DNA of 64,000 bases from Hydrogenophaga taeniospiralis CCUG 15921 (GCF_001592305.1 NZ_BCWR01000010.1:62001-126000); one strand, 5' to 3'; positions 8,501 to 20,286 are shown, counted from the stretch's first letter. Notes: a model not told the origin generated them from the letters alone. Made by a program: numbers and translations.

Positions 8501-9712
8501 TTACCAGTTGGTCAGCGTGCCGTCGTGCTGCAGGCGGTTGACAGGCAGGTAGGCGCGCTTGTAGGGGTACTTCGCAGCCAACGCTTCGTCGATGGTCACG
8601 CCATGGCCGGGCGCTTCGCCGGGGTGCATGAAACCGTCCTTGAAGCTGTAGGCGTGGGGGAACACGGCGTCGGTCTCGTCGGTGTGGCGCATGTATTCCT
8701 GGATGCCGAAGTTGGGCACCCAGAGGTCGAAGTTGAGCGCGGCGCCCATGCACACGGGTGAGAGGTCGGTGGCGCCGTGCGAGCCGGTGCGCACCTGGTA
8801 GAGCGCGGCCAGATCGGCGATGCGGCGCAGGTGGGTGATGCCGCCCGCGTGGACCACGGTGGTGCGGATGTAGTCGATCAGCTGGTTCTGGATCAGGTCC
8901 TTGCAGTCCCAGATGGTGTTGAAGATTTCGCCCACGGCCAGTGGCGTGGTGGTGTGCTGGCGGATCAGCCGGAACGATTCCTGGTTCTCGGCCGGCGTGG
9001 TGTCTTCCAGCCAGAACAGGCGGAAGGGCTCCAGGTCCTTGCCCAGGCGCGCCGCCTCGATCGGTGTGAGGCGGTGGTGCGCGTCGTGCAGCAGGTGGAT
9101 GTCGGGGCCGACGGCGGCGCGCACCTTGTCGAACAGTTCGGGCGTGTGGCGCAGGTATTTTTCGGTGGACCAGTCGTGTTCGCTGGGCAGGTCGGCATCG
9201 GCCGGTTCGTAGAACATGGTGCCGCGGCCCACGCCGTACACCTTCTCCAGACCGGGCACGCCGCTTTGCGCGCGGATGGCCTTGTAGCCCATCTCCTTGT
9301 AGCGCAGCACCTCGTCCACGGTCTGGCTGATGTCCTTGCCGTTGGCGTGGCCGTAAACCATGACCCCGGTGCGGCTCTTGCCGCCCAGCAGCTGGTACAG
9401 CGGCATGTTGGCGGCCTTGGCCTTGATGTCCCACAGCGCCGTGTCCACGCCCGCGATGGCGCTCATGGTCACCGGGCCGCGGCGCCAGTAGGCACCCTTG
9501 TAGAGGTACTGCCAGATGTCTTCGATCTGCTGCGGGTCGCGCCCGATCAGGCAGGGAATGACGTGGTCGGTGAGGTAGCTGGCCACGGCGAGTTCGCGGC
9601 CGTTGAGCGTGGCGTCGCCGATGCCGGTCAGGCCTTCATCGGTCTCGATCTTCAGGGTCACGAAGTTGCGGCTGGGCGCGCAGACGATGACTTTGGCGGC
9701 GGTGATCTTCAT
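8501..9712 (-). CDS. manD: D-mannonate dehydratase, enolase superfamily (ManD type)
   Basis: 403 residues, typical ManD length, unrelated to the UxuA fold. Metal ligands of the enolase barrel can be placed: Asp in [11 protein letters not shown], Glu in [13 protein letters not shown] and Glu in [14 protein letters not shown]. The catalytic His of the same loop (DAHH) and the late His in [12 protein letters not shown] are also present, as is the Tyr-Trp-rich lid ([13 protein letters not shown]). High-efficiency ManD enzymes convert D-mannonate to KDG; some family members prefer D-gluconate. The hexuronate operon context supports mannonate. Cytoplasmic. Confidence 0.9.
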   Translation of the reverse strand: MKITAAKVIVCAPSRNFVTLKIETDEGLTGIGDATLNGRELAVASYLTDHVIPCLIGRDPQQIEDIWQYLYKGAYWRRGPVTMSAIAGVDTALWDIKAKAANMPLYQLLGGKSRTGVMVYGHANGKDISQTVDEVLRYKEMGYKAIRAQSGVPGLEKVYGVGRGTMFYEPADADLPSEHDWSTEKYLRHTPELFDKVRAAVGPDIHLLHDAHHRLTPIEAARLGKDLEPFRLFWLEDTTPAENQESFRLIRQHTTTPLAVGEIFNTIWDCKDLIQNQLIDYIRTTVVHAGGITHLRRIADLAALYQVRTGSHGATDLSPVCMGAALNFDLWVPNFGIQEYMRHTDETDAVFPHAYSFKDGFMHPGEAPGHGVTIDEALAAKYPYKRAYLPVNRLQHDGTLTNW

Positions 9713-9730
9713 GGTCTTGCTCTGAAGGGT

Positions 9731-11254
9731 TTACATGACGGCGCCCAGCGCCCAGGGCACGAACTCGTTCTGGCCGTAGCCGTGTTGTTCGCTCTTGGTC
9801 TTGCGGCCCGAAGCGGCGGCCAGCATCTCCTGGAAGATGCGTTCGCCCAGCTGTTCCACGCTCTCGCTGCCGTCGATGACGGTGCCGCAGTTGATGTCCA
9901 TGTCTTCCTCTTGCTTGGCCCACAGCGCGCTGTTGGTGGTCAGCTTGAGCGACGGCGAGGGCGCGCAGCCGTAGGCCGAACCGCGCCCGGTGGTGAAGCA
10001 GATCAGGTTGGCCCCACCCGCGACCTGGCCGGTGGCCGACACCGGGTCGTAGCCCGGCGTGTCCATGTAGACAAAGCCTTTGGCGCTGATGGGCTGGGCG
10101 TATTCGTACACGTCCACCAGGGGTGTGGTGCCGCCCTTGGCGATGGCGCCCAGCGACTTCTCCAAGATGGTGGTCAGGCCGCCGGCCTTGTTGCCGGCAG
10201 ACGGGTTGTTGTCCATCTCGGCGTGGTGGCGGCTGCAGTAGTCGGTCCACCAGCGCAGGCGGGCTTCGAGCTTGTCGGCCACGGCTTGCGACACCGCGCG
10301 CTGCAGCAGCAGGTGTTCACCGCCATAGATTTCGGGCGTTTCGGACAGCACGGCCGTGCCGCCGTGGCGCACCACCAGGTCCACCGCCGCGCCCAGCGCC
10401 GGGTTGGCGCTGATGCCGGAGTAACCGTCGGAGCCGCCGCACTGCAAACCCACCACCAGGTGGCTGGCGGGCACGGGCTGGCGCTGCACGGCGTTGGCTT
10501 CGGGCAGCAGGGCTTGCACCGCCTCGATGCCCCGCGCCACGCTTTTGGCGGTGCCGCCCGTGTCCTGGATGCTGAAGGTCACCAGCTTGGCGCCTTCGCG
10601 CAGGTCTTCCTGCGCCAGCAGGCCCTGGATCTGGTTGGTCTCGCAGCCCAGGCCGACCACGATGACTGCCGCAAAGTTCGCGTGCCGCGCGTAGCCGGCC
10701 AGCGTGCGGCGCAGCACGTGCAGGCCCTCGCCTTCGCTGTCGGTGGCACAGCCCGCACCGTGGGTCAGGGCCACCACGCCGTCCACGTTCGGGAACGCGG
10801 CCAGCGCCTCGGGGTGGATGTCGCGGCGGAAGTGGTCGGCAATGGCGCGGGCCACCGTCGCCGAGCAGTTCACGCTGGTCAACACGCCGATGTAGTTGCG
10901 CGTGGCCACCCGGCCATCGGGGCGCACGATGCCGTCGAAAGTGGCGGGCGTGTCCACATAGGCCACTGGGCGCACGTCGCCGCCCACGGTGTGGCCACGG
11001 TCGAAACGGCTGAAGGCCAGGTTGTGCGTGTGCACGTGCTGCCCGGGCGCGATGGCCTGGGTGGCGGTGCCGATGATCTGGTTGTAGCGCCGCACCGGCT
11101 CGCCCGCCGCGATGGCGCGCACCGCGATCTTGTGGCCCGGCGGCACCAGGCCCGACACGGTGATGCCTTCGGTGTCGATGCGCGTGCCGCCCAGCAGCTG
11201 CTGGCGGGCGATGACGACGTCGTCGTTGGGATGGATACGGATAACAGGGTTCAT
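9731..11254 (-). CDS. uxaA: Altronate dehydratase
   Basis: 507 residues (E. coli UxaA about 495). The N-terminal SAF domain covers roughly residues 1-90. The main domain starts at GIVRPDGRVATRNYIGVL and includes THGAGCATDSEGEGL, LQCGGSDGYSGISANPALG and MDINCGTVIDG. It dehydrates D-altronate to KDG using iron or manganese. The ATG at 11254 overlaps the DctM stop (ATGA), which fixes the start; frames further upstream belong to dctM. Having both altronate and mannonate dehydratases implies use of both galacturonate- and glucuronate-derived acids. Confidence 0.9.
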   Translation of the reverse strand: MNPVIRIHPNDDVVIARQQLLGGTRIDTEGITVSGLVPPGHKIAVRAIAAGEPVRRYNQIIGTATQAIAPGQHVHTHNLAFSRFDRGHTVGGDVRPVAYVDTPATFDGIVRPDGRVATRNYIGVLTSVNCSATVARAIADHFRRDIHPEALAAFPNVDGVVALTHGAGCATDSEGEGLHVLRRTLAGYARHANFAAVIVVGLGCETNQIQGLLAQEDLREGAKLVTFSIQDTGGTAKSVARGIEAVQALLPEANAVQRQPVPASHLVVGLQCGGSDGYSGISANPALGAAVDLVVRHGGTAVLSETPEIYGGEHLLLQRAVSQAVADKLEARLRWWTDYCSRHHAEMDNNPSAGNKAGGLTTILEKSLGAIAKGGTTPLVDVYEYAQPISAKGFVYMDTPGYDPVSATGQVAGGANLICFTTGRGSAYGCAPSPSLKLTTNSALWAKQEEDMDINCGTVIDGSESVEQLGERIFQEMLAAASGRKTKSEQHGYGQNEFVPWALGAVM

Positions 11255-12657
11255 TTCAACAGTCCCATTTGCTGCGGCAGCCACAGCGTGAGGGCGGGGA
11301 TGTAGGTGATGGCGATGAGGCCAACGATCAGCGGAATCAGCCAGGGCAGGATGGCCATGGTGGCGCGCTCCACCGAGAGCTTGGAGATGCGCGCCAGCAC
11401 GAACAGCACCATGCCCAGCGGCGGTGTCATCAGGCCGATCATCAAGTTCAGCGTCACGATCAGACCGAACTGGACCGGGTCGATGCCCAGCTTGAGCACG
11501 ATGGGCAGCAGGATGGGCACCAGGATGGTGATGGCGGCGATGGTGTCGATGAAGCAGCCCACGAACAGGATCAGCAGGTTGGCCAGCAGCAGGAACACCC
11601 ACTTGTTGCTGGTGATGGAGAGGATCCAATCGGCCAGGGCCTGCGCGGCCTGTGTGGTGGTGAGCAGCCAGGCGAAGATGGACGCGGCGGTGACGATGAA
11701 CAGCACCGAGGCCGTGGTTTCGATGGTGTCGAAGGTGGCTTGCGCCAGCGTCTTGAGGGTCATGGAGCGGTAGCGCACCAGGCCCAGGAACAAGGCCCAG
11801 AGCACCGCGGCCACGGCGGCCTCGGTGGGCGTGAACCAGCCCATGGTCATGCCGCCGATCAGGATCACCGGTGCCATGAGGGCCAGCACGGCGGAGAAGT
11901 TGTAGCGCCAGTCCAGCGCCAGCAGCACCACGAACGCCGTGATGGCCGCCACGTTCACCGACGCGCCGGCTTTCACGGCCAGCCACACCGCCATGGGGAA
12001 GGCCAGCACGACCAGGACCTCCAGCCCGGCGCCGCCCAAGCGGCCCCAGTGGAAAGCCACGTCACCGCCCCAGCCATGGCGGTGGGCGAAGAAGGCCACG
12101 GTGAGCATCATCAGCGCCGTGAGAAACAGGCCCGGCAGGATGCCGGCCACGAACAGCGCGCCGATGGAGACGTTGGCCATCATCCCGTAGATCACGAAGG
12201 GCAAGGACGGCGGAAAGATCGGCCCCAGCGTGGACGAAGCGGCGGTCACGCCCACCGCGAATTCGGTGGAGTAGCCATGGTCCTTCATGGCCTTGATCTC
12301 GATCGAGCCCAGGCCTGCGGCATCGGCGATGGCCGTGCCCGACATGCCCGAGAAGATCACCGAGCCGACGATGTTGACCTGCCCCAGGCCGCCCTTCATC
12401 CAGCCCACCAGCGCGATCGCGAAGTTGTAGATGCGGCCCGTGATGCCGGCGATGTTCATCAGGTTGCCGGCCAGGATGAAGAAGGGCACCGCCAGCAACG
12501 GGAAGGACTCGATGCCGGAGATCATGCGCTGCGCCAGCACGATGTCGGGCACGCTGCCCGAGACCAGGATGTAGATCAGCGAGCCGCCCGCCATGGCCAC
12601 GGCCACCGGCAGGCCGCAGAGCATCAGCCCCACGAAGGAGAGGATCAGGATCAGCAT
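11251..12657 (-). CDS. dctM: TRAP transporter large permease (DctM)
   Basis: 468 residues with about 12 hydrophobic segments, the transport channel of a TRAP system. Family marks include PFFILAGNLMN, VNIVGSVIFSGMSGTAIADAAGLG, SSTLGPIFPPSLPFVIYG and GWFTPTEAAVAAVLWA, plus GLMTPPLGMVLFV near the end. It works with the small permease and binding protein encoded directly upstream to import a sugar acid with sodium. It is 13 bp after dctQ and overlaps uxaA, placing transport and catabolism in one transcript. Confidence 0.92.
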   Translation of the reverse strand: MLILILSFVGLMLCGLPVAVAMAGGSLIYILVSGSVPDIVLAQRMISGIESFPLLAVPFFILAGNLMNIAGITGRIYNFAIALVGWMKGGLGQVNIVGSVIFSGMSGTAIADAAGLGSIEIKAMKDHGYSTEFAVGVTAASSTLGPIFPPSLPFVIYGMMANVSIGALFVAGILPGLFLTALMMLTVAFFAHRHGWGGDVAFHWGRLGGAGLEVLVVLAFPMAVWLAVKAGASVNVAAITAFVVLLALDWRYNFSAVLALMAPVILIGGMTMGWFTPTEAAVAAVLWALFLGLVRYRSMTLKTLAQATFDTIETTASVLFIVTAASIFAWLLTTTQAAQALADWILSITSNKWVFLLLANLLILFVGCFIDTIAAITILVPILLPIVLKLGIDPVQFGLIVTLNLMIGLMTPPLGMVLFVLARISKLSVERATMAILPWLIPLIVGLIAITYIPALTLWLPQQMGLLK

Positions 12658-12670
12658 GGAGGGAGTCCGT

Positions 12671-13282
12671 TCAATGGGGCAGGCCGTCGAAGAAGCCAGG
12701 GTTCTGCAGTGGCGAGAAGCCGCGCCGCCAGTTGTTCACCGCCACCTGCACGCCGCGCACGGTCATCAGGGCAAAGCCGGCAAAGGCCAGCCAGTACACG
12801 TAGCTCTTGTTCCAGTCGATGGTGGTCATGGGCTCGTTGTCCACCGCCAGCGCGTAGCGCGCCACCAGCCAGCTGGCGTAGCCGTAGAAGGCGATGGCCA
12901 CCAGGTCCACCAAGGTGGACAGCGCCCGACCGGCAGCGGTCGGCAGGTGGCTGTACACCAGGTTGACCTGGATGTGCCGCACCCGCCGCACGCACATGGA
13001 CGCGCCGATGAACACCACCGGCATCAGGCAGTACACGGCCAGTTCCTCGGTCCAGGCGAACGAGTCGTTCAACACGTAGCGGCTGAAGAACTGCAGGAAC
13101 ACCAGGCCGGCCATGGTCCAGAAGAAGCCCAGGCAGACCCAGTCCTCGATGCCATAGCCCGAGAGGTTCACCGTGTGCTGGTCGGCCTCCGCGAAGCTGG
13201 CCACCAGCGCCTGCGCGCTGGACTCGACCGGATGCGACTCCGCTGCACCACCCGCAGCCGGCAGAGCGCTGTGAAGGGACAT
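12671..13282 (-). CDS. dctQ: TRAP transporter small permease (DctQ)
   Basis: 203 residues with four predicted membrane helices, for example LGFFWTMAGLVFLQFFSRY and VDLVAIAFYGYASWLVARYA. The FAWTEELAVYCLMPVVFIGAS segment is typical of DctQ (the W-x-E-E membrane signature). A polar N-terminal extension of about 45 residues is longer than usual. It bridges the binding protein and DctM in the inner membrane. It starts 10 bp after the binding-protein gene. Confidence 0.88.
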   Translation of the reverse strand: MSLHSALPAAGGAAESHPVESSAQALVASFAEADQHTVNLSGYGIEDWVCLGFFWTMAGLVFLQFFSRYVLNDSFAWTEELAVYCLMPVVFIGASMCVRRVRHIQVNLVYSHLPTAAGRALSTLVDLVAIAFYGYASWLVARYALAVDNEPMTTIDWNKSYVYWLAFAGFALMTVRGVQVAVNNWRRGFSPLQNPGFFDGLPH

Positions 13283-13292
13283 GCGGTTCGCC

Positions 13293-14261
13293 TTACTTCA
13301 CGGCCTGGATGCGGTCCCAGTCGGCCTTCTGGTAGCCGAACTGCTCGAAGGCCACGTTCTTCAGCACGGTGTCGCGGAACTCGCCGGTGTCCACCGCGGT
13401 CACGCTCACGCCTTTGCCGCGGAACACGTCGGCCAGTTGCTTTTCGCGCGCGGCCACTTCTTTCGATGCCTTGGCCGCGGCTTCCTGGGTCACCTCAACG
13501 AACATCTTCTTGTCGGCGTCCGACAGCTTCTTCCACAGGCCGCCGGCCACCACGGTGTTCAGGTGGTCCACGATGTGGCCGGTCAGCACGATGTGCTTCT
13601 GCACCTCGAAGAACTTTTTGGCTTCGATGGTGGGCAGCGGGTTCTCCTGGGCCTCCACGGTGCCGTTCTGCAGCGCCAGGTACACCTCGGCGAACGCGAT
13701 GGGCGAGGTGTTGGCACCGCAGGCGCGTGGCATGGCCAGGTAGGCCGGCACGTCGGGCACGCGCATCTTCAGGCCCTTCATGTCGGCGCACTTGGTGATG
13801 GGCCGGTTGCTCGTGGTGTGGCGCGTGCCGTAGTAGGTGGTGGCGATGATCTCGTTGCCGCTCTTCTGCTCGTAGCCCGCCGTCAGCTCTTTGTAGATGT
13901 CGCTCTTGGTGTAGGCCAGCAGGTGGTCCACGTCGCGGAAGGTGTAGGGGTAGTAGGTGACCCCGATGCGCGGGAAGGCCTTGGCCGCGAAGCTGGAGCC
14001 GGAGATGATGATGTCCACCGTGCCCAGACTCAGGCCCTGGTTGATGTCGTTTTCCTTGCCCAGCTGTGAGGCGGGGTACACGTCGATCTGGTAGCGGCCG
14101 CCGCTGCGCTTCTTGATTTCGTCGGCCGCCCACACGGACGCCGTGTGGAACGGTTCGGAGGTTTCGTACACGTGGGCCCACTTGAGCTTGGTCTGGGCGA
14201 AGGCGGGGGCGGCGACCACGAGGCTCGCGGCCAAGGTCAGTGTGAGGTGCTGGAATTTCAT
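13293..14261 (-). CDS. dctP: TRAP transporter substrate-binding protein (DctP family), sugar-acid type
   Basis: 322 residues. Signal peptide about 1-22 (LTLAASLVVAAPAFA, cleaved before QTKLKWAHVYETSEPF). Conserved elements include GGRYQIDVYPASQLGKENDINQ and DMKGLKMRVPDVPAYLAM, where the Arg normally salt-bridges the ligand carboxylate. NGTVEAQENPLPTI follows. The operon predicts a hexuronate or related aldonate as ligand. The gene lies 42 bp after the L-idonate dehydrogenase stop; no obvious terminator separates them. Confidence 0.9.
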   Translation of the reverse strand: MKFQHLTLTLAASLVVAAPAFAQTKLKWAHVYETSEPFHTASVWAADEIKKRSGGRYQIDVYPASQLGKENDINQGLSLGTVDIIISGSSFAAKAFPRIGVTYYPYTFRDVDHLLAYTKSDIYKELTAGYEQKSGNEIIATTYYGTRHTTSNRPITKCADMKGLKMRVPDVPAYLAMPRACGANTSPIAFAEVYLALQNGTVEAQENPLPTIEAKKFFEVQKHIVLTGHIVDHLNTVVAGGLWKKLSDADKKMFVEVTQEAAAKASKEVAAREKQLADVFRGKGVSVTAVDTGEFRDTVLKNVAFEQFGYQKADWDRIQAVK

Positions 14262-14303
14262 GGCTTGTCTCCTGTGTTTGTTGAATGCGGTGCCAGCCCG
14301 CCC

Positions 14304-15317
14304 CTAGCCGGGGATGAGCTGCACCTTGGTGCTGCGGCTGCGGTCCAAAGCCAAATCGAAAGCCGCCTTCGATTCGCTGATCGGGATCTGCGCGCTGATG
14401 AGCGGGCGCACGTCGGCGCGCCGGCTGCGGATGGCCATCACGGCCCAGTCGAATTCGATGTCGGCGCGGAACGCACCCACGTAGTCCAGCTCGCGGGTCA
14501 TGATGTCGTTGGCCGGGAACGGCAGCTCGGGCGGCAGCGTGCCCACCTGCACGATGCGACCACCGCGCCGTACCGCCGACAGGCAGCCCGCGAGCGCAGC
14601 GGGGTGGCCCGCCGCTTCGATCGCCACATCGACCTGGCCTTGCCATGCACGGGTGTCGGGCTGCGCTTCGTCGGCGCCCACGGTGAGCGCCATGGCGCGC
14701 GCCCTGTCGCTCGGGTCGCTGCACAGCACACGGCCGGCGCCGGCCAGCCGCGCCGCGATCACCGCCATGCAGCCAATGGTGCCCGCGCCCGTCACCAGCA
14801 CCGTGGCGCCCAGCACAGTGCCGGCGCGGCGCACCGCGTGCAGCCCGACCGACAGCGGCTCGGCACAGGCGATCTCGCCCAGGCTCACGTCCCCGTCCAC
14901 CGCCGTGAGCTGCGACTCGGCCACCACGAACTGTTCTCTGAACAGGCCCGGCAGGTGCGGAAAGATCGCCGCGCTGCCCAGGAACACCATCTGGTCGCAG
15001 AGGTTGCTGCGGCCCGCGCGGCAGGCCGGACACGCGCCACAGGGGTGGGCCGGGTTCACGGCCACCTTCTGGCCCGGCCGCACCCGCGTGACGCCCGCCC
15101 CGATGGCTTCGACCACGCCCGAAGCCTCGTGGCCGGGAACGAAAGGCGCCCGGATGGCGAACGCGCCCGCGCGACCGTGCTGGTAGTAATGCAGGTCAGA
15201 GCCGCAGATGCCGCCCGCGCCCAGGCGCAGGCGCACCTGGCCGGCCCCCGGTTCGACCGGTGCCAGGGTTTCCACGCTCAGTTGCAGAGGGCCGTGCAGG
15301 GTGCAGGCAAGGCTCAT
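14304..15317 (-). CDS. idnD: L-idonate 5-dehydrogenase-like Zn-alcohol dehydrogenase
   Basis: 337 residues. Zinc-binding features: GGICGSDLHYYQHGRAG (catalytic Cys), PGHEASG, and the structural loop with Cys in HPCGACPACRAGRSNLC. Rossmann loop VLVTGAGTIGCMAVIAA. SDLHYYQHGRAG-x-F is characteristic of L-idonate 5-dehydrogenases, which oxidise L-idonate to 5-keto-D-gluconate. The ATG at 15317 overlaps the regulator stop as ATGA. It is one of two zinc dehydrogenases at the two ends of the operon, pointing to L-aldonates as well as hexuronates. No 5-ketogluconate reductase is present, so the route after this enzyme is unclear. Confidence 0.82.
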   Translation of the reverse strand: MSLACTLHGPLQLSVETLAPVEPGAGQVRLRLGAGGICGSDLHYYQHGRAGAFAIRAPFVPGHEASGVVEAIGAGVTRVRPGQKVAVNPAHPCGACPACRAGRSNLCDQMVFLGSAAIFPHLPGLFREQFVVAESQLTAVDGDVSLGEIACAEPLSVGLHAVRRAGTVLGATVLVTGAGTIGCMAVIAARLAGAGRVLCSDPSDRARAMALTVGADEAQPDTRAWQGQVDVAIEAAGHPAALAGCLSAVRRGGRIVQVGTLPPELPFPANDIMTRELDYVGAFRADIEFDWAVMAIRSRRADVRPLISAQIPISESKAAFDLALDRSRSTKVQLIPG

Positions 15318-16033
15318 GCGGTGCTCTTGGGGGTTTCGGTTTCGGTGGGCGCCGTCCAGCCAGCCGAGAAGCGCTCGTGGGAATGTTCCAGATGGCTGCT
15401 CATGGCGGTGCGCGCGGCCTGTGGGTCGTGGCGCTCGATGGCCTTGACCACGGCCCGGTGCTCGGCCACCGCCTGTTTCCAGGTGGTTTCGCGCTCGAAG
15501 TGGCTGCCCAGGCGCGCAAACAGCGGCCCATTGCGTTCGTCGAACAACTGGGTGACGACGGCCAGCAAGGGGCTGTTGTCGCTGGCCTGGGCGATGCGCA
15601 GGTGGAAGTTGCGGTCGCCACGGATCGGCAGCGTGCGCGCGGCGATGTCGCTTTCCATCTCGCGCAGGCTCTCTTCCAGATCGGGCACCAGGGTGCTGTC
15701 TTCGCTGCGCGCGGCCACGGCGGCCAGTTCGCATTCGATCAGCTGGCGCGCCCGGATGATCTCCAGAGGACCGTGGGCGTTGTCCAGCCGGCGCACCGGC
15801 TCGCGGGCAATGACCACGATGCCCGAGCCCACCCGCACCTCGATGAGCCCCTGGACTTCGAGCGCGATCAGTGCCTCTCGCACGGACGGCCGCGACACGC
15901 CCATCTTCAGCGCCAGATCGCGCTCGGCCGGCAGGCGCGAGCCCACCGCGAATTCGCCGCTCTGGATGAGCTGGCGCAACTGATCGGCAATCTGGCGGTA
16001 GAGCCGGCGCGGTTCGATGGGTTGGAAGGGCAT
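15314..16033 (-). CDS. GntR-family regulator, FadR subfamily (UxuR/ExuR-like)
   Basis: 239 residues from the ATG at 16033; the frame can be extended to a TTG at 16051, but that codon lies inside the operator palindrome, so ATG is preferred. The winged helix covers about residues 8-75 (GSRLPAERDLALKMGVSRPSVREAL). The rest is an all-helical FCD ligand domain (RNFHLRIAQASDNSPLL and the late AVAEHRAVVKAIERHD), normally metal- and acid-binding. First gene of the hexuronate operon and coupled to idnD by ATGA. It probably represses its own transcript until a hexuronate or fructuronate-like effector binds (inference). Confidence 0.88.
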   Translation of the reverse strand: MPFQPIEPRRLYRQIADQLRQLIQSGEFAVGSRLPAERDLALKMGVSRPSVREALIALEVQGLIEVRVGSGIVVIAREPVRRLDNAHGPLEIIRARQLIECELAAVAARSEDSTLVPDLEESLREMESDIAARTLPIRGDRNFHLRIAQASDNSPLLAVVTQLFDERNGPLFARLGSHFERETTWKQAVAEHRAVVKAIERHDPQAARTAMSSHLEHSHERFSAGWTAPTETETPKSTA

Positions 16034-16045
16034 GGGTGCTGATTT

Positions 16046-16070
16046 GGTCAATTGGTCAGACCAATTGACC
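16046..16070. promoter_or_regulatory. Perfect 25-bp operator palindrome for the FadR-type regulator
   Basis: Arms GGTCAATTGGTC and GACCAATTGACC flank a single central A, with no mismatch over 12 bp per arm. The core TTGGTCAGACCAA fits the TGGT-N3-ACCA shape recognised by FadR-subfamily GntR proteins. It sits 13 bp upstream of the regulator ATG and overlaps the expected transcription start, so it should govern all ten genes down to 4993. Confidence 0.85.
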
Positions 16071-16180
16071 GCAGTGTAGGCCGCGCCGGAAGCCGGGTGT
16101 GTTCGGGTTTACCCGGGTAGGATGGGGAAAGCGGGCCGCGCCGCGAGCGCGAAAGGGCGCGGCCAACCCCAAAAGCCAAA

Positions 16181-16214
16181 GAAAAAGGGCCAGACCCCGG
16201 AAGGTCTGGCCCTT
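16181..16214 (-). terminator. Rho-independent terminator of the ABC exporter operon
   Basis: Read on the minus strand, a 12-bp perfect stem (AAGGGCCAGACC with GGTCTGGCCCTT, 6-nt loop) is followed by TTTTTCTTT. It starts about 25 bp after the stop of the ABC permease at 16240 and insulates that operon from the hexuronate operon ahead. Confidence 0.9.
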
Positions 16215-16239
16215 GGCAAGGGAAGCCAGGGAAAGAAGC

Positions 16240-17999
<1,760 letters not shown>

Positions 18000-18239
18000 G
18001 GTGTGCAGGAGGTGTGTGGTGCGCCGCCGTGCGTAGGGCGTGGCCATCGGTGGCCCGGCGGCAGCGGTGTGGGACTGCACTTTATACCGGCATGGGAGCG
18101 GCCTTGCAGCGCCGGGGGTTGAGTGGCCCCACGCGTGCACCGGGGGTTGTGTGGCCGTGTGTGGCCATTGCACGCCGATGGCGCGGATGCGGGCCGCAAC
18201 CCCGACAATGCAGCGCAAACCAATCGAAGGAGACGCTGT

Positions 18240-20027
18240 ATGGCGGTGGAAGGCGGGGGCGGCGATCTGCTGCCGGTGGTGATGTTGCTGGGGGCGGCCG
18301 TGGTGGCCGTGCCCCTGTTCAAGCGTCTGGGGCTGGGCTCGGTGCTGGGCTATCTGGCCGCGGGCCTGGCCATCGGGCCGTTTGGTCTGGGCTGGTTCAG
18401 CAACCCGCAGACCATCCTGCACACCGCCGAGCTCGACGTGGTGATGTTCCTGTTCATCATCGGCCTGGAGATGCGGCCCTCGCACCTGTGGGGCCTGCGG
18501 CGCGCGATCTTTGGCCTGGGCAGCCTGCAGGCGGTGGTCTGCGGCACGCTGCTGACCCTGGTGGGGGTGGCCTTCGGCTTTTCATGGACGGTGTCCTTCG
18601 TCAGCGCCATGGGTTTCGTGCTCACCTCCACCGCCATCGTGATGCAACTGCTCGGTGAGCGTGGCGACGTGGCGGCGCCGCGCGGGCAGAAGATCGTGGC
18701 CGTGCTGCTGTTCGAAGACCTGCTGATCGTGCCGCTGCTGGCGGTGGTGGCCTTTCTCGCGCCCCACGCCGCGGGCGAGGCGGCGCCGGCCGGCTCGCGC
18801 TGGGCCACGGTGGGTCTGGCCGCGGGCGCGGTGGGGGTGCTGGTGGCGGCGGGGCTGTGGCTGCTCAACCCGCTGTTCCGTGTGCTGGCCAACGCCAAGG
18901 CGCGCGAGGTGATGACCGCGGCCGCCCTGCTGGTGGTGCTGGGCGCGGCGCTGCTGATGCAGCTCGGCGGCCTGTCCATGGCCATGGGGGCGTTCCTCGC
19001 TGGTGTGCTGCTGTCGGAGTCCACCTTCCGCCACCAGCTGGAGGCCGACGTCGAGCCGTTCAGGGGCCTGCTGCTCGGCCTGTTCTTCCTGGGTGTGGGC
19101 ATGTCGCTGGACCTGGCGGTGGTGGCGCGCAACTGGGTGCTGATCGTCTCCGGCGTGCTCTCGCTGATGCTGGTCAAGGCGCTGTGCATCTACGGCGTGG
19201 CGCGGCTGGCGCGCAGTTCGCACGCCGACGCGCTGGACCGCGCGGTGCTGATGGCCCAGGGTGGCGAGTTCGCCTTCGTGCTGTTCGCCGCGGCGCTGGC
19301 CGCGGGCGTGATCGACCCGGTGGTCAACGCCAACATGACTGCCATCGTCGTGCTGTCCATGGCGCTGACGCCGCTCACCGTGCTGCTGCACAAACGCTTT
19401 GCGTCACCCGCCGAGGTTTCGATGGAGGGCGTGGAGGCGGTGAGCGAGCGCAGCGCCAACGTATTGATCATCGGTTTTGGCCGCGTGGGCCAGATCGCCA
19501 GCCAGGGCGTGCTCGCGCGGGGTGCCACGCTGACCATCATCGACAACGACACGCAGATGATCCGCGACGCGCAGGCCTACGGCTTCAAGGTCTACTACGG
19601 CGACGGCAGCCGCGAAGATGTGTTGCACGCGGCCGGCGCGCAGCACGCCTGCGCCATCGTCGTCTGCATCGACGACAAGGCCGCCGCGACGCACATCGCC
19701 AAGCTCGCGCAGGCGGCCTGCCCGCAGGCGCGGGTGCTGGTGCGCGCCTTCGACCGCGAGCACGCGCTGGAGCTGGCCAACGTGGGCGCCGACTATTTCG
19801 TGCGCGAGACCTTCGAGTCTTCCATGCTGCTCGGCCGCGAGGCGCTGCTGGCCACCGGCGCGAGAGAGGACGAGGCCGACGAGATCATGGAGCGCGTGCG
19901 CCGCCGCGACGCCGAGCGCTTCGATCTGGAGGTGGCCGGTGGCCTGTTCGCCGGCCGCGCGCTGATTCTCGGCAACATCGCGAAACGCAACGCCCAGCAG
20001 GCCGAAGCGCAGGCGCCTGCCCAGTGA
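18240..20027 (+). CDS. Kef-type K+/H+ antiporter (CPA2) with RCK/TrkA-N domain
   Basis: 595 residues, normal KefB/KefC size. The ATG at 18240 is preceded by GAAGGAGA. About 12 membrane helices occupy residues 1-385, with [32 protein letters not shown] and [19 protein letters not shown]-like CPA2 segments. A cytosolic Rossmann RCK domain follows ([21 protein letters not shown], then DNDTQM and [16 protein letters not shown]). It likely exports potassium in exchange for protons under electrophile or pH stress. No KefF/KefG ancillary gene is adjacent. Confidence 0.9.
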   Translation: MAVEGGGGDLLPVVMLLGAAVVAVPLFKRLGLGSVLGYLAAGLAIGPFGLGWFSNPQTILHTAELDVVMFLFIIGLEMRPSHLWGLRRAIFGLGSLQAVVCGTLLTLVGVAFGFSWTVSFVSAMGFVLTSTAIVMQLLGERGDVAAPRGQKIVAVLLFEDLLIVPLLAVVAFLAPHAAGEAAPAGSRWATVGLAAGAVGVLVAAGLWLLNPLFRVLANAKAREVMTAAALLVVLGAALLMQLGGLSMAMGAFLAGVLLSESTFRHQLEADVEPFRGLLLGLFFLGVGMSLDLAVVARNWVLIVSGVLSLMLVKALCIYGVARLARSSHADALDRAVLMAQGGEFAFVLFAAALAAGVIDPVVNANMTAIVVLSMALTPLTVLLHKRFASPAEVSMEGVEAVSERSANVLIIGFGRVGQIASQGVLARGATLTIIDNDTQMIRDAQAYGFKVYYGDGSREDVLHAAGAQHACAIVVCIDDKAAATHIAKLAQAACPQARVLVRAFDREHALELANVGADYFVRETFESSMLLGREALLATGAREDEADEIMERVRRRDAERFDLEVAGGLFAGRALILGNIAKRNAQQAEAQAPAQ

Positions 20028-20286
20028 GGTGACGCGCGGGTAGGGCATCTCTCCCCGGTTCGTAGGGAAGCCCTCGTATGGGCAAAAGCCGTGGCTTCTA
20101 TAGATTCAAAAGCACCCCCCGGGGTCCTCTTTGAAGCCCTCCAACGTGTCGGTGTGCCAGGCTCCTGAAGGCACGCCAGACACCCCCCCAAAAAAAGCAG
20201 GCACTCCGGAGTTCTTGCGATGACCCGCCGCCCTGTCCAACGGGTGGCCAAGGCCCATCGCGACTTCTTTCTCCAGGAGTTCGCTC

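Noticed and set aside
8777-11305. Very long plus-strand open frame opposite manD and uxaA
   Set aside because: Low-complexity His/Arg/Gly/Val-rich translation with no family pattern; it arises from codon bias of the real minus-strand genes.
16034-16051. Longer N-terminus of the FadR-type regulator
   Set aside because: Begins with TTG inside the operator palindrome; ATG 16033 fits better.
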